Assembly (NCBI RefSeq): GCF_004322705.1
Contig: NZ_SIZZ01000002.1
Coordinates: 992,001 to 1,056,000 of the forward strand
Length of the DNA: 64,000 nt
Direction of reading: 5' to 3'
DNA from: Dyella terrae
Lineage (GTDB): Bacteria; Pseudomonadota; Gammaproteobacteria; Xanthomonadales; Rhodanobacteraceae
Shown one piece after another: positions 1 to 8,822 of this stretch. Each line of letters begins with the position of its first letter. Position 1 is the stretch's first letter. Made by a program: the position numbers and the translations under genes. The notes below the pieces were generated by a model, which saw only the letters and a program-made list of their open reading frames with translations, did not search any database and was not told the origin of the DNA.

Positions 1-278
1 CATCGGCCAGGCATGCCGCCACGTCGACGTCGCACGAGCCCGAGGCTGTGCGCCGGCCGATTGCCGCCATGGCGGCCCCGCCGTTGGCCTCCAACTACGA
101 CCTTGCGCGGGAGTTGTTGCGCGAAGGTGCGCGCGTGGACGAACTGGTGCAGCGTTGCGGACTGTCTCGTGGCGAGGCCGAGTTGCTGCGCAACCTTCAT
201 GAGGCCGGCGAGCGGCTGGCCGCGGACGCCCGTCATACGATCGCGAACCACGGTGCGGAAGCACGCTTGCTGACTTAG
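1..278 (+). CDS. DUF2802 protein, C-terminal part (5' end outside window)
   Basis: The reading frame is open from base 3 to a TAG at 276-278, so this is the tail of a gene entering from the left; an internal GTG at 48 is not needed as a start. The visible part is a compact helical segment with a helix-turn-helix look (YDLARELLREGARVDELVQR, then CGLSRGEAELL), typical of DUF2802 proteins. In Xanthomonadales these lie at the end of flagellar/chemotaxis clusters near CheW-like, FliK and FlhB-like genes, which matches the genes just downstream. The molecular function of the family is not known. The family call is from recognition of the sequence and context; truncation prevents a length check. Confidence 0.7.
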   Translation, partial: SARHAATSTSHEPEAVRRPIAAMAAPPLASNYDLARELLREGARVDELVQRCGLSRGEAELLRNLHEAGERLAADARHTIANHGAEARLLT

Positions 279-365
279 TGGTCTCGCCGAAGACGCCATG
301 CGTCGTCTGGCAACGGTGATTCACCCGGATGCACCTTGGTTCGACAGGCCATGGGCCCCAGTGCA

Positions 366-914
366 TTAACTCAGCGAGGGTGACTTGGAGCAGGCGTACG
401 CCGCGTGATGTTGATTGACCGGCGGCGACACGATCCCCGAGCGACCGCGCGGGTAGTCCGGACACGACGTCGATCCGGAATGTCCAGACTGATGGATATA
501 TATGCGCCGAAGCGTGGCCCGTTCTTTCAGTTCGGCGATCCATGTCCTGAGACTCTCCGATTTGCGGTCGATTCCGTCTTGCGTGCGCTCGCTCAGGCCC
601 TCTTCGATCATCGAAAGCAGCGTCGTCGGCTTGCAGGCACACAGTGACACGGGAGGCGCCGGGTTGGCGGGGGTGGCAACCTGGGATGGCGAACCCAGAA
701 GGGCGGCGCGAATCACGCGAAGCTGTTGCGAACGATGTTTCGCCGCGTCTCGCGTGGCGTCAATGGGCTTATCCCAAAAATCCGAAGGGCGAGCATCGGG
801 ATGCGGCCTGACGCTGTTCGTCGCACTCGCTATTTTTCTTTCGCATAGCGTCGGTTCCGTCTGCGCCTTCGGCGCCGAGGCAGAAGAAAAGGGGCTCAGG
901 ATGCGTCCGAACAT
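366..914 (-). CDS. Hypothetical protein (182 aa), Ser/Pro-rich N-terminus
   Basis: I do not recognise this protein. The ATG at 914 is chosen because GAAGGA lies six bases upstream; the frame stays open further upstream but without a ribosome site. The N-terminus is rich in Ser, Ala and Pro (SPFSSASAPKAQ) and the central part holds a charged, probably helical stretch (IEEGLSERTQDGIDRK then ESLRTWIAELKERA). There is no signal peptide or membrane segment. Four Cys residues are scattered without a metal motif. It sits in an insertion between the DUF2802 gene and the FlhB-like gene. A Ser-rich N-terminus beside export genes is compatible with a type III exported substrate, but that is only a guess. 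Confidence 0.45.
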   Translation of the reverse strand: MFGRILSPFSSASAPKAQTEPTLCERKIASATNSVRPHPDARPSDFWDKPIDATRDAAKHRSQQLRVIRAALLGSPSQVATPANPAPPVSLCACKPTTLLSMIEEGLSERTQDGIDRKSESLRTWIAELKERATLRRIYIHQSGHSGSTSCPDYPRGRSGIVSPPVNQHHAAYACSKSPSLS

Positions 915-1265
915 GGATGGTCCTTCAGAGGGTGGTGTATCGAAGTTGGTGGGAAGCGCGCACGCATTTTCCCCGACGGACAGCGCGCGAGATGGCGGCG
1001 CCAGGCGCCGGCCCCGGCTGACGCGAGCGCCACGGGTAGTGTCATGGCGTCGTGATGCCCGGAGTGATCGCGTCATGCTAGGCGGAACATGCGCCGGGAG
1101 CTTTCACGGTGCGACCAAGGCGCTGGCGCGCGCCGCTGGGATGGCGAAGCTCTGCGCCCGAATCGATCATCGTGACGCATCATCCGGAAACATCGGCCGT
1201 TTCTCTTTCTGAAAGCCTCTGCCGCGCACATCGCCGACCATGCGATTTTCGAGAAGGAGCGCAGC
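915..1265. other. Gap without a supported gene
   Basis: About 350 bases between two divergently read small genes. Open frames exist on both strands but lack a ribosome binding site or recognisable product. The stretch must contain the promoters of the flanking genes; I see no convincing -35/-10 pair and no pair of TTCGC boxes of the HrpX type. Confidence 0.5.
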
Positions 1266-1652
1266 ATGCCCATTCAAGTGAACCCGTCGGGCCGTATGAA
1301 CCTGGATATGAAGCACCATCGCGGAAAGGATGTTGGGTCTTCGACGTTTGATCGCGCCCTTTGCATGGAGCCCGCCGTGCAGGCGGCCTTTGTCAATGCA
1401 CGGATCGGAAACGCCGCCGGGAAAGGTTCGGACGTGCCTGCTGGTCAGCGCTGCTCGGCACGCGCGGCAGATGCCCCGCCTACGATGGTGCCCGGCGCCG
1501 TTTCAATCGTGATCCGGCCATCCCGGAACGGCGCCGACGGCACGAAGCCCGGAGCCGCGCATACGGGTGTCGCACGCATTGAGGTGTGCCCTCGTACGCC
1601 GTTTCTATGGAAGTTCGTCCATGACCAGGCAAGCCGAAGCTCGCAACGCTGA
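1266..1652 (+). CDS. Hypothetical protein (128 aa)
   Basis: Unrecognised. The start is well supported: GAGAAGGAG lies seven bases upstream of the ATG at 1266. The protein starts MPIQVNPSGRMNLDMKHHRG, is basic and rich in Ala, Arg and Pro, and has no transmembrane segment, signal peptide or known motif. Its last 48 bases overlap the end of the oppositely oriented 1605-1862 gene, and a perfect hairpin lies 28 bases past its stop. The strong ribosome site, shared in type with its two neighbours, is the main evidence that it is translated. Confidence 0.45.
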   Translation: MPIQVNPSGRMNLDMKHHRGKDVGSSTFDRALCMEPAVQAAFVNARIGNAAGKGSDVPAGQRCSARAADAPPTMVPGAVSIVIRPSRNGADGTKPGAAHTGVARIEVCPRTPFLWKFVHDQASRSSQR

Positions 1653-1862
1653 GGTTCGGACCGTTTCGCCCACAATGCAAGGCGGCCAGATGCTGGCCGC
1701 CCAATGCTCCCGCCCAGTGAAGAGGCGCCATCCCGGGCGAGGATTGCCGGCACGTGCATAGTTGAAATTGGCGGTTGCCTTGCTGATGCGCGAAGTTGCG
1801 GGCCGTGTGTCTACAGGCTGCGCCGTTGTCATGCGGCGCGCGAGGTTCACGTCAAACCCCAT
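1605..1862 (-). CDS. Hypothetical small protein (85 aa)
   Basis: Unrecognised. The ATG at 1862 follows GAAGGA with a five-base spacer, the same ribosome site seen at both neighbouring orphan genes. The N-terminal half (MGFDVNLARRMTTAQPVDTR) is soluble and Thr/Arg-rich. The C-terminal half runs through the 1681-1701 hairpin and overlaps the end of the 1266-1652 gene, so the functional end is uncertain. It could be a real small protein or a chance frame behind a good ribosome site. Confidence 0.35.
   Translation of the reverse strand: MGFDVNLARRMTTAQPVDTRPATSRISKATANFNYARAGNPRPGWRLFTGREHWAASIWPPCIVGETVRTSALRASACLVMDELP
1681..1701. other. Perfect 9-bp hairpin, possible terminator
   Basis: GGCGGCCAG, loop ATG, CTGGCCGCC forms a perfect 9-bp stem 28 bases after the 1266-1652 gene. 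No U-tract follows in either direction, so an intrinsic terminator would be weak. It also lies inside the opposing 85-codon frame. Confidence 0.4.
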
Positions 1863-2133
1863 GAGAGTCCTTCAATGTGACGAGAGAAGGATGCTAAGTC
1901 GAGCGCGTCGCCGTGACTTCCATAATGTGCCCGTGACTGCAGCTTGCAGGGCAGGCCACCCCCACCGGGACGGAATGATGGCCCCGTCAGGAGACAAAGT
2001 GTTTCCACAGGGGTCGACGTTGAAGCGCGGGCGGAAGCGCGACGGCTTGCGCATCTGTGTATCAGGCGGGGGTGTCATTCGTCGGCGCGAGCGCCAGATA
2101 GCGCGCTTGCCTGACGCCGGGCGTGTACCTGCG

Positions 2134-2400
2134 TTACCTCGAACCTTCACCAGCCCGGTAAATCATCCCCAGCACGGCGGACGCTGCCGCATACAGTTCA
2201 TCGGGAACATCCTGCCGCATGCGCAGGGCGGTCAGCAGCGCAGCGATCTGCGCGTCGTGATGGATCGGCAGTCCCAGCGCGCGCGCGCGGGCGAGCAGCA
2301 GGTCGAGCGCTTCGGGCGTCAGCGATGCGGGTGTCTGTGTGGTGCCGCCGGCAAGTCGCAGGCTGACTTTTCGCGTAGGCGAGGGCAGGTAGGCGCTCAT
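2134..2400 (-). CDS. FlhB-like C-terminal domain protein (EscU/YscU/HrcU family, 88 aa)
   Basis: This small protein resembles the cytoplasmic C-terminal domain of the flagellar export switch FlhB: a short beta start (VSLRLAG) and then the helical block LLLARARALGLPIHHDAQIA and LLTALRMRQDVPDELYAAASAVLGMIY, matching the FlhB segment that follows the autocleavage loop. It has no membrane domain and no NPTH cleavage motif, so it corresponds to the stand-alone FlhB-like proteins found beside a FliK-like gene in many gammaproteobacteria. The ATG overlaps the stop of the upstream FliK-like gene by four bases (ATGA), indicating translational coupling. A role in flagellar export specificity is inferred from family and context. 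Confidence 0.75.
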   Translation of the reverse strand: MSAYLPSPTRKVSLRLAGGTTQTPASLTPEALDLLLARARALGLPIHHDAQIAALLTALRMRQDVPDELYAAASAVLGMIYRAGEGSR

Positions 2401-3623
2401 GCCGTGGCCTGAAGGAGGACCGAGCTGCGAACGCTCGGTTGCTGGGGCAGGCCCGCCTGGCAGGTCAGCTGATCAAGAATCAGTCCGTTGGACGTCAGAA
2501 GGTGTGACAGCTCATTGAAGCGACGCTCCAGTCGCTCGACCGTGCCGACCCGTTGCGCCCACAGGCGTACGGCCAGGCGCAGTCCGCGAAGCTGGAGTTC
2601 GCCCTGCACGGGCCCAAGTGCAGGCAAGTCGAGTGCGAAGCCCAACGTCCAGCATGATGGCTGGTCGGCGTTGTCCTGCGGCGGCGTGAGCTGGATCTGC
2701 AGGATGTCCTGGCCGCCTTCGCCTTGCAGCGGGATCTCGATCATCCAGGCGCCGACGTTGTGGGCTTCGAGCTGCGCCACTTCGAGGCGGGCGAGGGCCG
2801 CATGCACGTCACCATGCAGGCGAGTGAGCAGGCTTTCGACGTCGCCGGGTTGGGCCGGTTCGGGCATCGGGGCGCGCGGTTGCGCGACGAGTCCACGCTG
2901 GAACAGTGGCGGTGGCGTTTCGGTGTCGTTTTGCGGTGCGCCGCGCACGGACGGTTCGAGCACGTCAGCGAGGCGCAGAAGCGCGGCCTTCCAGTCGTCC
3001 TCGCCCAGCACGCCCAGGTCGGTCGTTGGGCGGGCCAACTGGGATTCGAGGAAAAGACCGCTGCGCTTGACGGCTTCGCGCAGCCCGCCGTCGCTACTGA
3101 TTTCGACGGGCGTGCGAATACTGTGTTCGAGCAACGCCAGGGCGTTGCGGATGCCGGGTGGCAACTGGCGGAGCAGCGGACGCTGGGCAAGGACGCCCAG
3201 GGTGGCCAGCAGGGGAGCGTAGCCATTCTGTTGCGGCAGGCGCTGGCGCAGGGCCTGGGCGATGACCTGTTCGGCGGGATTGCTGCCCAGCACTTCCAGT
3301 TTGGGTTCGGGTCCCAGGCTCAGGACGCGTACCTGGAACTGCGGCGGGAGCTGCGTTCCCGGCGCCTCCGTTTCCACGGTGAGCGCGCCGATCTGGATGA
3401 TGAAGCGGTTCTGCTCATTCAGCCCCACCGTCCGCGCAGCAAGAACGCTGCCGACGCGCCAGCTCTCCGCGCTGGCGCCGGATGCGGCGCCAGCCCAGGT
3501 GAGAGCGGCAAGACTGGTTGGCTGGATGATCAAAGGGCTGTGTCCCGTTGCCTGTAGCCATGACGCGTACAAGATCGGCGGCATTCGCGAAAACTTGAGG
3601 GAACAAAGTGCGCGCGGGATCAC
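2397..3623 (-). CDS. FliK-like flagellar hook-length control protein
   Basis: Long, Ala/Gln/Pro-rich soluble protein whose C-terminal 120 residues resemble the Flg_hook domain of FliK (QLTPPQDNADQPSCWTLGF, GELQLRGLRLAVRLWAQRVG, LNELSHLL-type end). FliK proteins are exported through the flagellar type III apparatus and make FlhB switch substrate class when the hook is complete; here the gene is coupled to an FlhB-like domain gene. The start is uncertain: the frame opens at 3623, an ATG is available at 3584, and TTG/GTG codons follow, none with a good ribosome site. The divergent chemotaxis cluster begins about 80 bases away. This may be the accessory FliK-like protein rather than the main hook ruler. 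Confidence 0.7.
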   Translation of the reverse strand: MIPRALCSLKFSRMPPILYASWLQATGHSPLIIQPTSLAALTWAGAASGASAESWRVGSVLAARTVGLNEQNRFIIQIGALTVETEAPGTQLPPQFQVRVLSLGPEPKLEVLGSNPAEQVIAQALRQRLPQQNGYAPLLATLGVLAQRPLLRQLPPGIRNALALLEHSIRTPVEISSDGGLREAVKRSGLFLESQLARPTTDLGVLGEDDWKAALLRLADVLEPSVRGAPQNDTETPPPLFQRGLVAQPRAPMPEPAQPGDVESLLTRLHGDVHAALARLEVAQLEAHNVGAWMIEIPLQGEGGQDILQIQLTPPQDNADQPSCWTLGFALDLPALGPVQGELQLRGLRLAVRLWAQRVGTVERLERRFNELSHLLTSNGLILDQLTCQAGLPQQPSVRSSVLLQATA

Positions 3624-3633
3624 GCGACGGCTC

Positions 3634-3660
3634 TAAAGACATCGCCCCGGCCGCCGATAC
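3634..3660 (+). promoter_or_regulatory. FliA (sigma-28) promoter for the chemotaxis cluster
   Basis: TAAAGACA, exactly 11 bases, then GCCGATAC, against the enterobacterial FliA consensus TAAAGTTT-N11-GCCGATAA. The -10 box matches 7 of 8 and the spacing is exact. It lies 43 bases before the STAS gene that opens the cluster. Confidence 0.75.
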
Positions 3661-3702
3661 ATGCCCTGACAGCCACAGTTGGCATAGCGAGAACCTAAGG
3701 CG

Positions 3703-4011
3703 ATGGGCAGCAGCAAGACAGCTTCGGCAGGCGATGGCGTGGTGCTACCCGCGGATTGCCGCATGGCCGACCTGGCCGGGGTGAAGCAGGCCCTGCAGGC
3801 GGGACTGGCCGCTGGTGCGCTGAGCGTCGACGGCGGTGCGGTCGAGCGCGTGGATACCGCCGCGCTGCAGCTGCTGCTGGCCGCCCGTCGCGATGCCGCC
3901 AAGGCATCCGTGGCCTTTACATGGCTGGGGGCGAGTGACGCGCTGCGTGATGCGGCGGCGTTGACCGGCCTGGCACAGACACTGGAACTGCCGGCCGCGA
4001 TGCCGGCCTGA
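3703..4011 (+). CDS. STAS domain protein (102 aa), first gene of che cluster
   Basis: A single STAS domain of the MlaB / anti-sigma antagonist type: ADLAGVKQALQAGLAAG, then GAVERVDTAALQLLLAARRDA, then an amphipathic C-terminal helix. At the phosphoacceptor position of SpoIIAA-like proteins (usually Ser after Asp) there is Thr in VDTAAL. STAS proteins bind partner kinases or membrane proteins. It begins 12 bases before cheY and lies just downstream of a FliA promoter, so it is probably cotranscribed with the chemotaxis genes. Its partner is unknown. A second STAS gene closes the cluster. Confidence 0.75.
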   Translation: MGSSKTASAGDGVVLPADCRMADLAGVKQALQAGLAAGALSVDGGAVERVDTAALQLLLAARRDAAKASVAFTWLGASDALRDAAALTGLAQTLELPAAMPA

Positions 4012-4023
4012 ACGAGGTAGACG

Positions 4024-4386
4024 ATGGCTAAGATTCTTGCAGTGGACGATTCGGCGTCGATGCGCGGCATGGTGGCTTTCACCCTGCGCGGTGCCGGTCA
4101 TGACGTCACCGAGGCCGAGAACGGACAGCTGGCCGTGGATTCGGCCAAGGGCTCGAAGTACGACCTGGTGCTGGCGGACGTGAACATGCCGGTGATGGAC
4201 GGCATCACGATGGTGAAGGAACTGCGCGCGATGCCCGAATACAAGGGCGTGCCGATCCTCATGCTCACCACCGAATCGCACACCGACCGCAAGATGGAAG
4301 GCAAGGCCGCCGGTGCCACCGGCTGGCTGGTGAAGCCGTTCGATCCGGAGCAGTTGCTGGCGACCGTCAAACGCGTCCTCGGTTAA
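4024..4386 (+). CDS. cheY: Chemotaxis response regulator CheY
   Basis: Single receiver domain of 120 residues, the normal CheY length. The acidic pocket D8-D9, the phosphoacceptor D52 (VLADVNMPVMDG), the conserved Thr in MLTTES and the Lys in WLVKPFDP are all present. It accepts phosphate from CheA and, when phosphorylated, would bind the flagellar switch. It lies 12 bases after the STAS gene and 11 bases before cheA. No cheZ gene follows, so dephosphorylation must depend on another protein or on a phosphatase encoded elsewhere. Confidence 0.95.
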   Translation: MAKILAVDDSASMRGMVAFTLRGAGHDVTEAENGQLAVDSAKGSKYDLVLADVNMPVMDGITMVKELRAMPEYKGVPILMLTTESHTDRKMEGKAAGATGWLVKPFDPEQLLATVKRVLG

Positions 4387-4397
4387 GCGGAAATCGT

Positions 4398-6377
4398 ATG
4401 AGCACGGTGAGCCTGTCGCAGTTTCATCAGACCTTCTTCGAAGAAAGCAGGGAAGGTCTCGACGCCATGGAAGCGGCGTTGCTGGCGCTCGACGAGGGTG
4501 GCGACACGGAGCTGGTCCACACCATCTTCCGCGCAGCGCACTCGATCAAGGGCGGTTCGGCCACGTTCGGTTTCCCGGACATGGCTGCGTTCACCCATGA
4601 GGCCGAGTCATTGCTGGACGAATTGCGCGACGGCCGTCGCGCGATCGATGCAAGCATCATCGAGCTGCTGCTGCGGTCGGTCGACTGCCTGCGCGGCATG
4701 TTCGAGCGCGCGCAGTCTGGTGCGCCGCTTGCCGATGCGCAAAGCGAACAGCTGCGCCAGGAGCTGGCGGCGTCCATCGGACGCCATGCACCGGTGACGC
4801 AGGCGGCCAAGGCCGCGGCGGCGCCAGCGGTCGACGCATGGCGCATTCGCTTCCGACCGCATGCGGGCATGTTGATGGGCGGCAACGATCCGGTCCGCAT
4901 GCTGCGCGAGTTGTCGGAGCTGGGCGCATTGAACGTCCAGGCCGATGCCGACAAGCTGCCCCCGCTGGCGGCACTGGATCCGTCGGAAAGTCATCTCGGC
5001 TGGATCATCGAGTTGCGTGGCAAGGCCAGCAAGGCGGTCATTGCCGGCGTGTTCGACTGGGTCGAGGACGAGTGCGACCTCAGCATTGAGGCGATCGAGG
5101 AACCCGTGGCTGCCTCACCGGTGGCGGAGGCTGCGGCCGTCGCACCTGTCGCATCTGTCGCGCCGACAGCGGCACGCGCCACCCGTGAATCAGCGAGCGA
5201 ATCCAGCTCGGTCCGCGTGGGCATCGACAAGATCGATGGCCTGATCGACCTTGTCGGCGAGCTGGTGATCACCCAGTCCATGCTCGATACCTTCCGCGAA
5301 GGCTTCGACAGCAACCGCATCGAAGCGCTGCAGGCGGGCCTCGCCCAACTCGCGCGCCATACGCGCTCGCTGCAGGAAAGCGTCATGGGCATCCGCATGT
5401 TGCCCATCGCATCGGTGTTCAACCGCTTCCCCCGCATGGTGCGCGACCTGAGCCAGAAACTCGGCAAGCAGGTGAAGCTCGACCTGGTGGGCGAGCAGAC
5501 GGAGCTGGACAAGACCGTGCTCGAAAAGATCGGCGATCCGCTGGTGCACCTGGTGCGCAATGCGATCGACCATGGCCTGGAAACACCGGATCGTCGCCGC
5601 GCCGCCGGCAAGGGCGACGTTGGCACGCTCCGCCTCGAGGCCTCCCATCGCGGCGGTTCCATCGTGGTGGAGATCAGCGACGACGGCGCTGGCCTCAATC
5701 GCGACGCCATCGTCAACAAGGCCTTGCAACGCGGACTGATCGCGAGCGGCGATGCCTTGAGCGATGAAGAAGTTGCCGAGCTGATTTTCCAGCCGGGGTT
5801 CTCCACGGCCGCGCAGACCACCGACCTCTCCGGTCGCGGCGTCGGCATGGACGTGGTTCGCCGCAACGTCGTCGATCTCGGCGGCAGCGTGGCCATTCGC
5901 AGCACGCAGGGCAAGGGCTCGGTGTTCACCATCACCTTGCCGCTGACGCTGGCGATCATCGACGGACTCACGGCGATGGTTGGCGCGGAGCACTACATCG
6001 TGCCACTGGGCTCGATTGTCGAATCGGTCCAGTTGCGCAAGGAGCAGCTGCGCACGGTGACGGGTGGCGGTGAACTGTTCCACTTCCGCGATGCGTGGTT
6101 GCCGGTGATCCGGTTGCAGGATGCCTTCCATTGCGGCGGGACCCGCGCCGATATCGAGCGTGGCCTGGTCGTGGTGGTGGAGGGCGAAGGCAGCCGCGTC
6201 GGTTTGTTCGTGGACGAGTTGATCGGGCAGCAACAGGCCGTCGTGAAGTCACTGGAAGCCCACTATCGCCGCGTGCAAGGCGTTTCCGGCGCCACGATCC
6301 TGGCGGACGGTTCGGTTGCACTGATCGTCGATATTGCGGGCCTCGTACGCATGCAGGGTCGTCGCAAGGCCGCCTGA
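4398..6377 (+). CDS. cheA: Chemotaxis histidine kinase CheA
   Basis: 659 residues in the CheA order: HPt domain with phosphorylatable H48 in [12 protein letters not shown]; a variable middle with an Ala-rich linker around residues 235-265; a dimerisation domain starting near [20 protein letters not shown]; an HATPase with N-box [12 protein letters not shown] and G-boxes DDGAGL and GRGVGMDVV; and a C-terminal CheW-like regulatory domain from about residue 520. It phosphorylates CheY and CheB in the cytoplasm under control of receptor-CheW arrays. It follows cheY by 11 bases and is probably in the same transcript. Confidence 0.95.
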   Translation: MSTVSLSQFHQTFFEESREGLDAMEAALLALDEGGDTELVHTIFRAAHSIKGGSATFGFPDMAAFTHEAESLLDELRDGRRAIDASIIELLLRSVDCLRGMFERAQSGAPLADAQSEQLRQELAASIGRHAPVTQAAKAAAAPAVDAWRIRFRPHAGMLMGGNDPVRMLRELSELGALNVQADADKLPPLAALDPSESHLGWIIELRGKASKAVIAGVFDWVEDECDLSIEAIEEPVAASPVAEAAAVAPVASVAPTAARATRESASESSSVRVGIDKIDGLIDLVGELVITQSMLDTFREGFDSNRIEALQAGLAQLARHTRSLQESVMGIRMLPIASVFNRFPRMVRDLSQKLGKQVKLDLVGEQTELDKTVLEKIGDPLVHLVRNAIDHGLETPDRRRAAGKGDVGTLRLEASHRGGSIVVEISDDGAGLNRDAIVNKALQRGLIASGDALSDEEVAELIFQPGFSTAAQTTDLSGRGVGMDVVRRNVVDLGGSVAIRSTQGKGSVFTITLPLTLAIIDGLTAMVGAEHYIVPLGSIVESVQLRKEQLRTVTGGGELFHFRDAWLPVIRLQDAFHCGGTRADIERGLVVVVEGEGSRVGLFVDELIGQQQAVVKSLEAHYRRVQGVSGATILADGSVALIVDIAGLVRMQGRRKAA

Positions 6378-6528
6378 AAGTCGGTGGCGTCCCCCGGCGC
6401 CATCGTTCAACGCAACAACAGCCGCGACAGGAAGCCGCGGCGGCCGGCCCCCGCCGGTGCATGGCAGTGCAGGGAATGAAACCGGACTCAAGCAAATCGT
6501 CCATCTTCATTCTGAAGGTTTTTCCCCC

Positions 6529-8205
6529 ATGACGTCTCCATTGCAGTATGTCGATCGCCTTAGCCTGCGGGCCAAGGTGTGGCTGGTTGTTGCCTTCGTC
6601 ATTGCCGGACTGATGGCCCTGACGGTCATGTCGTCAGTGACCAGCCGGCGCCAGCAGATCAAAGCGCGTGTCAGTTCCTTGTCGGACCAGGTGGCGACGG
6701 CCGCTGCCGTGATGCAGAGCTACTACGATCGCGCCAAGGCCGGCGAATTCAGCGAGGCCGAAGCCCAGAAGCGCGCGCTGGCGACGCTTCAGGCCATGCG
6801 CTGGCACAACGGCACCGGCTACGTGTTCGTCTTTGACGGACAGTACGTGCTGCGGATGCATCCGGTACTGGGCAAGGACGTTGGACGCAACGTGCGCGAG
6901 GACAAGGATCCGAACGGCTACCCGCTGTACCAGCAAATGCTGGCGGTCGATCGCAAGCTCGGTGGCGGCACGACGGAATACGTCTGGCCCATGCCGCCGG
7001 ACAAAAAACTCGAACCGAAGCTGACCTATAGCGCCTGGTTCAAGCCATGGGACATGCACATCGGGTCCGGCGCGTACTTCGTCGATATCGATGCGCAGTT
7101 CCGCGAGGCGCTGGAGGAAGACCTGCTGGAGGCTTTCCTCGTCGCCTTCCTGGTGATTGCCGTGGTGTGGCGCTCCGTACACAGCATCCGTCTGAGCATC
7201 GGTGGCGAGCCGGCATTCGCGTTGCAGATGGCCGGGCGCATCGCTGATGGCGATCTGTGCAGCAAGGATGTCATGGCGTTTCCGCCCGGCAGCATGCTGG
7301 ATGCACTGGAGCGCATGCGCGGCAAGCTGGTCGAGATCGTGGGGCAGGTGCAGCAGGGATCGCTGGTCGTGTCGACGGCCGCCGAGCAGATCTCGCGTGG
7401 CAATGACGATCTGTCCCATCGCACGCAGGAGCAGGCTTCCAGCCTCGAAGAAACTGCCGCATCCATGGAGGAAATGACCTCCGTCGTGCGCCAGAGCGCG
7501 GACAACGCCAGTCACGCCGATCAGCTGGCCCGCACGGCCCGCCAGCAGGCCGAGCGCGGCGGCGAGGTGGCCCTGCGTACCAGTGGCGCCATGCGCGATA
7601 TCGAGCAGGCGAGCCGCCAGATCACCGACATCGTCCAGCTGATCGACGAGATTGCCTTCCAGACCAACCTGCTGGCGCTCAACGCAGCCGTCGAAGCGGC
7701 CCGTGCCGGCGAGCAGGGGCGTGGCTTCGCCGTGGTGGCCACGGAAGTGCGCAACCTGGCCCAGCGCAGCGCGACGGCCGCCCGCGAGATCAAGGCGCTG
7801 ATTGGGGACACGGTGGAGAAGGTGCAGGTGGGTTCGGCACTGGTCGACGAATCCGGCCAGGTGCTGGCGACGATTGTCGATGGCGTCAAGCGCGTGACCG
7901 ACATCGTGGCGGAGATCGCGGCGGCCAGCCAGGAGCAGTCGGGCGGCATCGACCAGGTCAATCGCGCCGTCATGCAGATGGATGAAGTGACGCAGCAGAA
8001 CGCGGCGCTGGTGGAAGAAGCAGCCGCGGCGGCCCGCGCCATGCAGGAGCAGGCCGGTGTGTTGCAACGCCAGGTGGGGTACTTCCGTCTGGACGATCTG
8101 CCGGTGGGCCCGGATCGCAAATCCACCCCGGTGGCGGCTCCCGCACGGCGCGTTGCACAGGCCCGCCCGGTGGCCGTGATGGCCGATGGCTGGAACGAGT
8201 TTTAG
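6529..8205 (+). CDS. Methyl-accepting chemotaxis protein with sCache_2 sensor (558 aa)
   Basis: The ATG at 6529 is chosen because [18 protein letters not shown] leads straight into the first membrane segment and GAAGG lies 11 bases upstream; the frame is open earlier. Order: TM1 about residues 15-40; a periplasmic single Cache 2 domain ([20 protein letters not shown], then DPNGYPLY and [17 protein letters not shown]); TM2 near 195-215; a HAMP-like linker; and a coiled-coil signalling domain with the tip [20 protein letters not shown]. It ends GWNEF, which fits the NWETF-type pentapeptide (W at 2, F at 5) that tethers CheR and CheB. sCache_2 receptors often bind small carboxylates, but the ligand here is unknown. 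Confidence 0.9.
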   Translation: MTSPLQYVDRLSLRAKVWLVVAFVIAGLMALTVMSSVTSRRQQIKARVSSLSDQVATAAAVMQSYYDRAKAGEFSEAEAQKRALATLQAMRWHNGTGYVFVFDGQYVLRMHPVLGKDVGRNVREDKDPNGYPLYQQMLAVDRKLGGGTTEYVWPMPPDKKLEPKLTYSAWFKPWDMHIGSGAYFVDIDAQFREALEEDLLEAFLVAFLVIAVVWRSVHSIRLSIGGEPAFALQMAGRIADGDLCSKDVMAFPPGSMLDALERMRGKLVEIVGQVQQGSLVVSTAAEQISRGNDDLSHRTQEQASSLEETAASMEEMTSVVRQSADNASHADQLARTARQQAERGGEVALRTSGAMRDIEQASRQITDIVQLIDEIAFQTNLLALNAAVEAARAGEQGRGFAVVATEVRNLAQRSATAAREIKALIGDTVEKVQVGSALVDESGQVLATIVDGVKRVTDIVAEIAAASQEQSGGIDQVNRAVMQMDEVTQQNAALVEEAAAAARAMQEQAGVLQRQVGYFRLDDLPVGPDRKSTPVAAPARRVAQARPVAVMADGWNEF

Positions 8206-8215
8206 GCCACAACCC

Positions 8216-8242
8216 TCAAGTTTCTTGCGAACGCGCCGATCC
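8216..8242 (+). promoter_or_regulatory. FliA (sigma-28) promoter before cheW
   Basis: TCAAGTTT, exactly 11 bases, then GCCGATCC; against the FliA consensus the -35 box matches 7 of 8 and the -10 box 6 of 8. It lies in the 99-base gap between the first receptor gene and cheW, giving the second half of the cluster its own motility-linked promoter. Confidence 0.75.
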
Positions 8243-8304
8243 AGATTTCGACAGATCCAGATTTAGAACGGGCCCATGCCATCGGGCCCGACCACGAGGC
8301 GAAC

Positions 8305-8811
8305 ATGTCCGATAACACCCGGAGCGATGTGCTCCAGTCGCAGTACCTCACCGTGAACCTCGCCCACGAGGAATACGGCATCGACATCCTGGCGGTGCGC
8401 GAGATTCGCGGCTGGTCGCCGGTGACGCGCATCCCGCAGGCCCCGCATTACGTGCTGGGCGTGCTGAACCTGCGCGGCGCCATCGTGCCAGTGCTCGACC
8501 TGCGACTGCGCTTCGGCCTGGAGCGCGAGGAGTACACCCAGACGACGGTGACCGTGATCGTCACGGTGGCCGGTCGCCTGTTCGGCGTGGTGGTCGATGC
8601 CGTGTCCGACGTCATGGACGTGGCCTCCGATCGCATTCGTCCGGTGCCTGACATGGGCACCGCCGTGGATACCGAATATCTGAAGGGGCTTACGTCGGTT
8701 GCCGAACGGATGGTCCTTCTGCTCGACGTGGACAAGCTCTTGCATCCGCAAGACGCACAGATGCTGGAAGCCGCCTTGCCCGCGGCATCCGATGTAAAGG
8801 CCGTGGCCTGA
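8305..8811 (+). CDS. cheW: Chemotaxis adaptor CheW
   Basis: 168 residues forming one CheW domain: [20 protein letters not shown], then a typical second half ([46 protein letters not shown]). It bridges receptor tips and the CheA regulatory domain in chemoreceptor arrays. Its ATG lies 62 bases after the FliA promoter and its stop is 11 bases before the next receptor gene, so the two are almost certainly cotranscribed. Confidence 0.93.
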   Translation: MSDNTRSDVLQSQYLTVNLAHEEYGIDILAVREIRGWSPVTRIPQAPHYVLGVLNLRGAIVPVLDLRLRFGLEREEYTQTTVTVIVTVAGRLFGVVVDAVSDVMDVASDRIRPVPDMGTAVDTEYLKGLTSVAERMVLLLDVDKLLHPQDAQMLEAALPAASDVKAVA

Positions 8812-8822
8812 CAGGACCCGCA

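Noticed and set aside
1073-1273. 66-codon minus-strand frame between two orphan genes
   Set aside because: No ribosome site, Arg/Met-rich shadow-like composition.
1872-2150. 92-codon minus-strand frame before the FlhB-like gene
   Set aside because: No ribosome site and atypical composition; no support beyond an open frame.
6634-8067. Long minus-strand frame opposite the sCache receptor gene
   Set aside because: His/Leu-rich antisense shadow of a GC-rich receptor gene, with no ribosome site or family match.
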